From positions 1 through 6,950 of the forward strand of contig CAMDAY010000118.1 of the NCBI GenBank assembly GCA_945888895.1: DNA of 6,950 nt. Direction: 5' to 3'. Below are positions 4,808-6,950 of this stretch, piece by piece. Under the pieces are notes generated by a model. The model worked only from the letters and a program-made list of their open reading frames with translations, ran no database searches and had not been told where the DNA came from. Source of the stretch: Dehalococcoides mccartyi (lineage in GTDB: Bacteria; Chloroflexota; Dehalococcoidia; UBA2979). The position numbers were made by a program, and so were the translations under genes. Within the stretch, counting starts at the first letter, position 1; each line of letters opens with the position of its first letter.

Positions 4808-6427
4808 ATGACCTCTTCTCCCACATCGAGCGGTAGCTATGACCTCGTCGTCGTCGGTTCCGGGATCGCCGGGCTGTACGCCGCGCTGCAGGCGCGTGAG
4901 CACGGGGCGAGGGTCCTCGTGGTGACCAAGGGGTCGATCGAGGAGGCGAGTACGCGCTACGCGCAGGGCGGCATCGCCGCCGCCGTGGGGCCCGAAGACT
5001 CGCCCGAGGATCACCTGCGCGACACGATCGAGGCCGGTGCGGGACTCGTCGACGAGGAGGCCGCGCGCATCCTCGTGTTCGAGGCGGCCGACCGTATCGC
5101 GGACCTCGTGCGGTACGGGGTGCGCTTCGATTCGTCGAACGGCGCGGTGTCGCTGGGGCGCGAGGCGGCACACTCCGCCGCCCGCATCATCCATGCCGGT
5201 GGCGATGCGACGGGCCTCGAGATCGAGTTGTCGCTGTCCGCGCTCGCGCAGCGCGAGGCGACGATCCTCGAACACACCTTCGCCGACCGCATCATCGTGG
5301 AGGACGGCCGCGCGGTCGGGATCGCGACGATCAACGGAGACACCGGCGCGCGTGCGAGGTACGACGCGACGAACGTGATCCTCGCGACGGGTGGGGCCGG
5401 GCAGATGTACCGCACGACGACCAACCCGGTCGTCTCGACCGGCGACGGCGTGGCGCTCGCGTACGAGTGCGGCGCCGAGGTCATGGACATGGAGTTCACG
5501 CAGTTCCACCCGACCGCGCTGGTGCTGCCCGGACGCCCCGTCTTCCTGATCTCGGAGGCCGTCCGAGGCGAGGGCGCGCTGCTCTACAGCACAGACGGCG
5601 TGCGCTTCATGGAGCACGCGCACCCGCTGGCGGAACTGGCGCCTCGCGACGTGGTCGCACGCGCGACGTATGCGGAGATGGCGCGCACCGGATCGGACCA
5701 CGTGCTCCTCGACATCACGGCGAAGGACGCGGACTGGCTCGCGGCGCGCTTCCCGCAGATCTGCGCGCAGTGCATGGACGCAGGCCTCGACATGTCGAAG
5801 GACCGCATCCCCGTCTCCCCCGCCGCGCACTACACGATGGGCGGCGTGCGCACGAACACCTGGGGCGAGACGACGATCGCCGGACTGTTCGCCGTGGGCG
5901 AGACCGCGAACACCGGGGTGCACGGCGCGAACCGCCTCGCGAGCAACTCGCTCCTCGAGACGGTCGTGTTCGCGAAGCGCACCGTGGAGCGGTTGTTCGA
6001 ACCCGGCACGTACGACCCACCCCCCGCCCGCACCGAGGGCGCCCTGTCGCTGCTGCCGGCGGCAGGCAACCACACCGCGCCGACCGCGCAGCAGGTGCGC
6101 GACCTGATGTGGGACAAGGTCGGCATCGTGCGCACCGGCGAGGGGCTGCGCGCCGCCGCGATCCAGCTCGCGCAGTGGATGGCGTGGCTGCCCGAGGCGC
6201 ACGACCGCACCTCGCACGACCTCCACGCGATCCTCGTCTGCGCGCGACTGGCGACCGAGGCGGCGCTGCGGCGCGAGGAATCGCGCGGCGCACACTACCG
6301 CGAGGACTTCCCCGAGACCGTCGAGGCATGGCGTCGCCACCTCGTGTTCCGGCAGACGAACATCGCGGCACTTGAAGGCGCAAACGACACCGATGAGAAG
6401 GAGCGATGGCGTGAGCATGCAGGGTAG
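4808..6427 (+). CDS. nadB: NadB, L-aspartate oxidase
   Basis: NadB is an FAD flavoprotein that oxidises L-aspartate to iminoaspartate, the substrate of NadA. It uses O2 or fumarate as electron acceptor and belongs to the succinate dehydrogenase/fumarate reductase flavoprotein superfamily. The 539 residues match the usual length of about 540. The dinucleotide-binding motif GSGIAG is at 17-22. The substrate-site residues known from E. coli NadB are all recognisable: E119 (GREAAHS), H234 (TQFHPTAL), E250 and R253 (SEAVRGEG), R280 (APRDVVAR), H341 (AAHYTMGG) and R376 (GANRLASNSLLE). The C-terminal helical domain runs from about 425 to the end. The ATG at 4808 has GGAAAG (4794-4799) 8 bases upstream and follows nadA by 103 bp. 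The gene end overlaps nadC by 17 bp. Specificity for NadB over a fumarate reductase subunit rests on GANRLASNSLLE and on the operon. Confidence 0.96.
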   Translation: MTSSPTSSGSYDLVVVGSGIAGLYAALQAREHGARVLVVTKGSIEEASTRYAQGGIAAAVGPEDSPEDHLRDTIEAGAGLVDEEAARILVFEAADRIADLVRYGVRFDSSNGAVSLGREAAHSAARIIHAGGDATGLEIELSLSALAQREATILEHTFADRIIVEDGRAVGIATINGDTGARARYDATNVILATGGAGQMYRTTTNPVVSTGDGVALAYECGAEVMDMEFTQFHPTALVLPGRPVFLISEAVRGEGALLYSTDGVRFMEHAHPLAELAPRDVVARATYAEMARTGSDHVLLDITAKDADWLAARFPQICAQCMDAGLDMSKDRIPVSPAAHYTMGGVRTNTWGETTIAGLFAVGETANTGVHGANRLASNSLLETVVFAKRTVERLFEPGTYDPPPARTEGALSLLPAAGNHTAPTAQQVRDLMWDKVGIVRTGEGLRAAAIQLAQWMAWLPEAHDRTSHDLHAILVCARLATEAALRREESRGAHYREDFPETVEAWRRHLVFRQTNIAALEGANDTDEKERWREHAG

Positions 6428-6950
6428 CGAGAAGCACGTCCTTCCCTCGGGCCACCCGGCCGCCACGATCATCGCGGAGATCGTCTCGCGCGCCCTCGAC
6501 GAGGACCGTGCGTGGTTCGACGTGACGACGCAGTCGACCGTGCCGCCTGACCAGCCGGGCGAGGCGACGCTCCTGTACAAGGAGGACGGCGTCGTGTGCG
6601 GGCTCGAGGTCGTGCGCGAGGTGTTCTGGCAGACCTCGGACGAGATCGAGATGGACATCTTCGTCGACGAGGGTGCGTGGGTGGAGAGCGGCACTGTGGT
6701 CGCGGAGCTGCGGGGGCCGCTCGCGCCGATCCTGTCCGGCGAGCGCGTCGCCCTCAACCTGATGCAGCGCATGTCCGGCACCGCGACGATGGCCTACCGC
6801 TACGCGCGCGAGGCCGCACGAGGTGGCACGAGCCGCGTCGTCGACACGCGCAAGACCACGCCGGGGCTGCGCGCCCTCGAACGCTACGCCGTGCGCACGG
6901 GCGGCGCGTTCAACCACCGCAACACGCTGGAAGACGGCGTGCTGATCAAG
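6411..6950 (+). CDS. nadC: NadC, quinolinate phosphoribosyltransferase (cut at the window edge)
   Basis: NadC converts quinolinate and PRPP to nicotinate mononucleotide, CO2 and pyrophosphate, closing the de novo branch. The frame is open for 180 codons to the last base, so the C-terminal part of a protein usually about 280-290 residues is missing. The N-terminal half includes FDVTTQSTVP and LYKEDGVVCGLEV, followed by GERVALNLMQRMSGTAT. The catalytic signature is DTRKTTPGLRALERYAV (145-161) and NHR (168-170), ending at LIK180 just before the expected DNH. The GTG at 6411 is preferred over the in-frame ATG at 6417, because GAAGGAG (6397-6403) lies 7 bases before the GTG and 13 before the ATG. 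The start overlaps the end of nadB by 17 bp, indicating translational coupling in one operon. Confidence 0.95.
   Translation, partial: MSMQGSEKHVLPSGHPAATIIAEIVSRALDEDRAWFDVTTQSTVPPDQPGEATLLYKEDGVVCGLEVVREVFWQTSDEIEMDIFVDEGAWVESGTVVAELRGPLAPILSGERVALNLMQRMSGTATMAYRYAREAARGGTSRVVDTRKTTPGLRALERYAVRTGGAFNHRNTLEDGVLIK

Noticed and set aside
4714..4836. Possible 40-residue ORF between nadA and nadB
   Set aside because: No ribosome site; its ATG is in the hairpin and the frame runs into nadB. Composition is Arg/Ser/Pro-rich without homology.
4769..6781. 670-codon open frame on the minus strand across nadB and nadC
   Set aside because: The + strand carries well-conserved NadB and NadC with intact active sites. 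The antisense product is low-complexity and matches nothing.

Overview
The window is from a high-GC bacterium. One 60-base stretch counted by hand inside nadA (4021-4080) is 72% G+C. The MiaB sequence (WTLGCQMN start, NTCSVRQHAE, CTYCIVPLRRGRE) and the D-arm of the serine tRNA look more like Chloroflexota than typical Actinomycetota. That placement is an impression from memory and is not tested. GTG starts, Shine-Dalgarno sites of the AGGAG type and an encoded tRNA CCA end are all present.

Layout: (1) 22-155, a promoter-like pair and a complete tRNA-Ser(GCU). (2) 258-2271, two genes on the + strand 19 bp apart: miaB (tRNA methylthiotransferase) and a NUDIX-winged-helix protein of the NrtR type. 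(3) 2279-3310, a convergent gene on the - strand of clearly lower G+C (56% over 2281-2520). It encodes an unrecognised protein with a C-terminal RecB-like PD-(D/E)XK nuclease signature. (4) 3342-3489, the regulatory region of the NAD operon, with a TTGACC/TAAGGT promoter and two 21-bp palindromic boxes 26 bp apart. (5) 3490-6950, nadA-nadB-nadC, the de novo pathway from aspartate to nicotinate mononucleotide; nadC runs off the right edge.

The genes form a coherent NAD unit. L-aspartate oxidase (NadB) makes iminoaspartate, quinolinate synthase (NadA) condenses it with dihydroxyacetone phosphate, and quinolinate phosphoribosyltransferase (NadC) makes NaMN. NrtR is the expected repressor. Its Nudix box has lost two of three metal-binding glutamates, which suits a ligand sensor better than a hydrolase. 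The paired palindromes over and just after the nadA -10 box are the obvious candidate operators.

The least explained part is the low-GC nuclease-like gene wedged between the regulator and its presumed target operon. It is flanked by an 8-bp direct repeat (AGTTAGCG), has no Shine-Dalgarno site, and has a -10-like TATGCT six bases before its ATG, suggesting a leaderless transcript. It looks like an acquired accessory gene that may share the NAD operon's control region. A defence role is possible but not shown.
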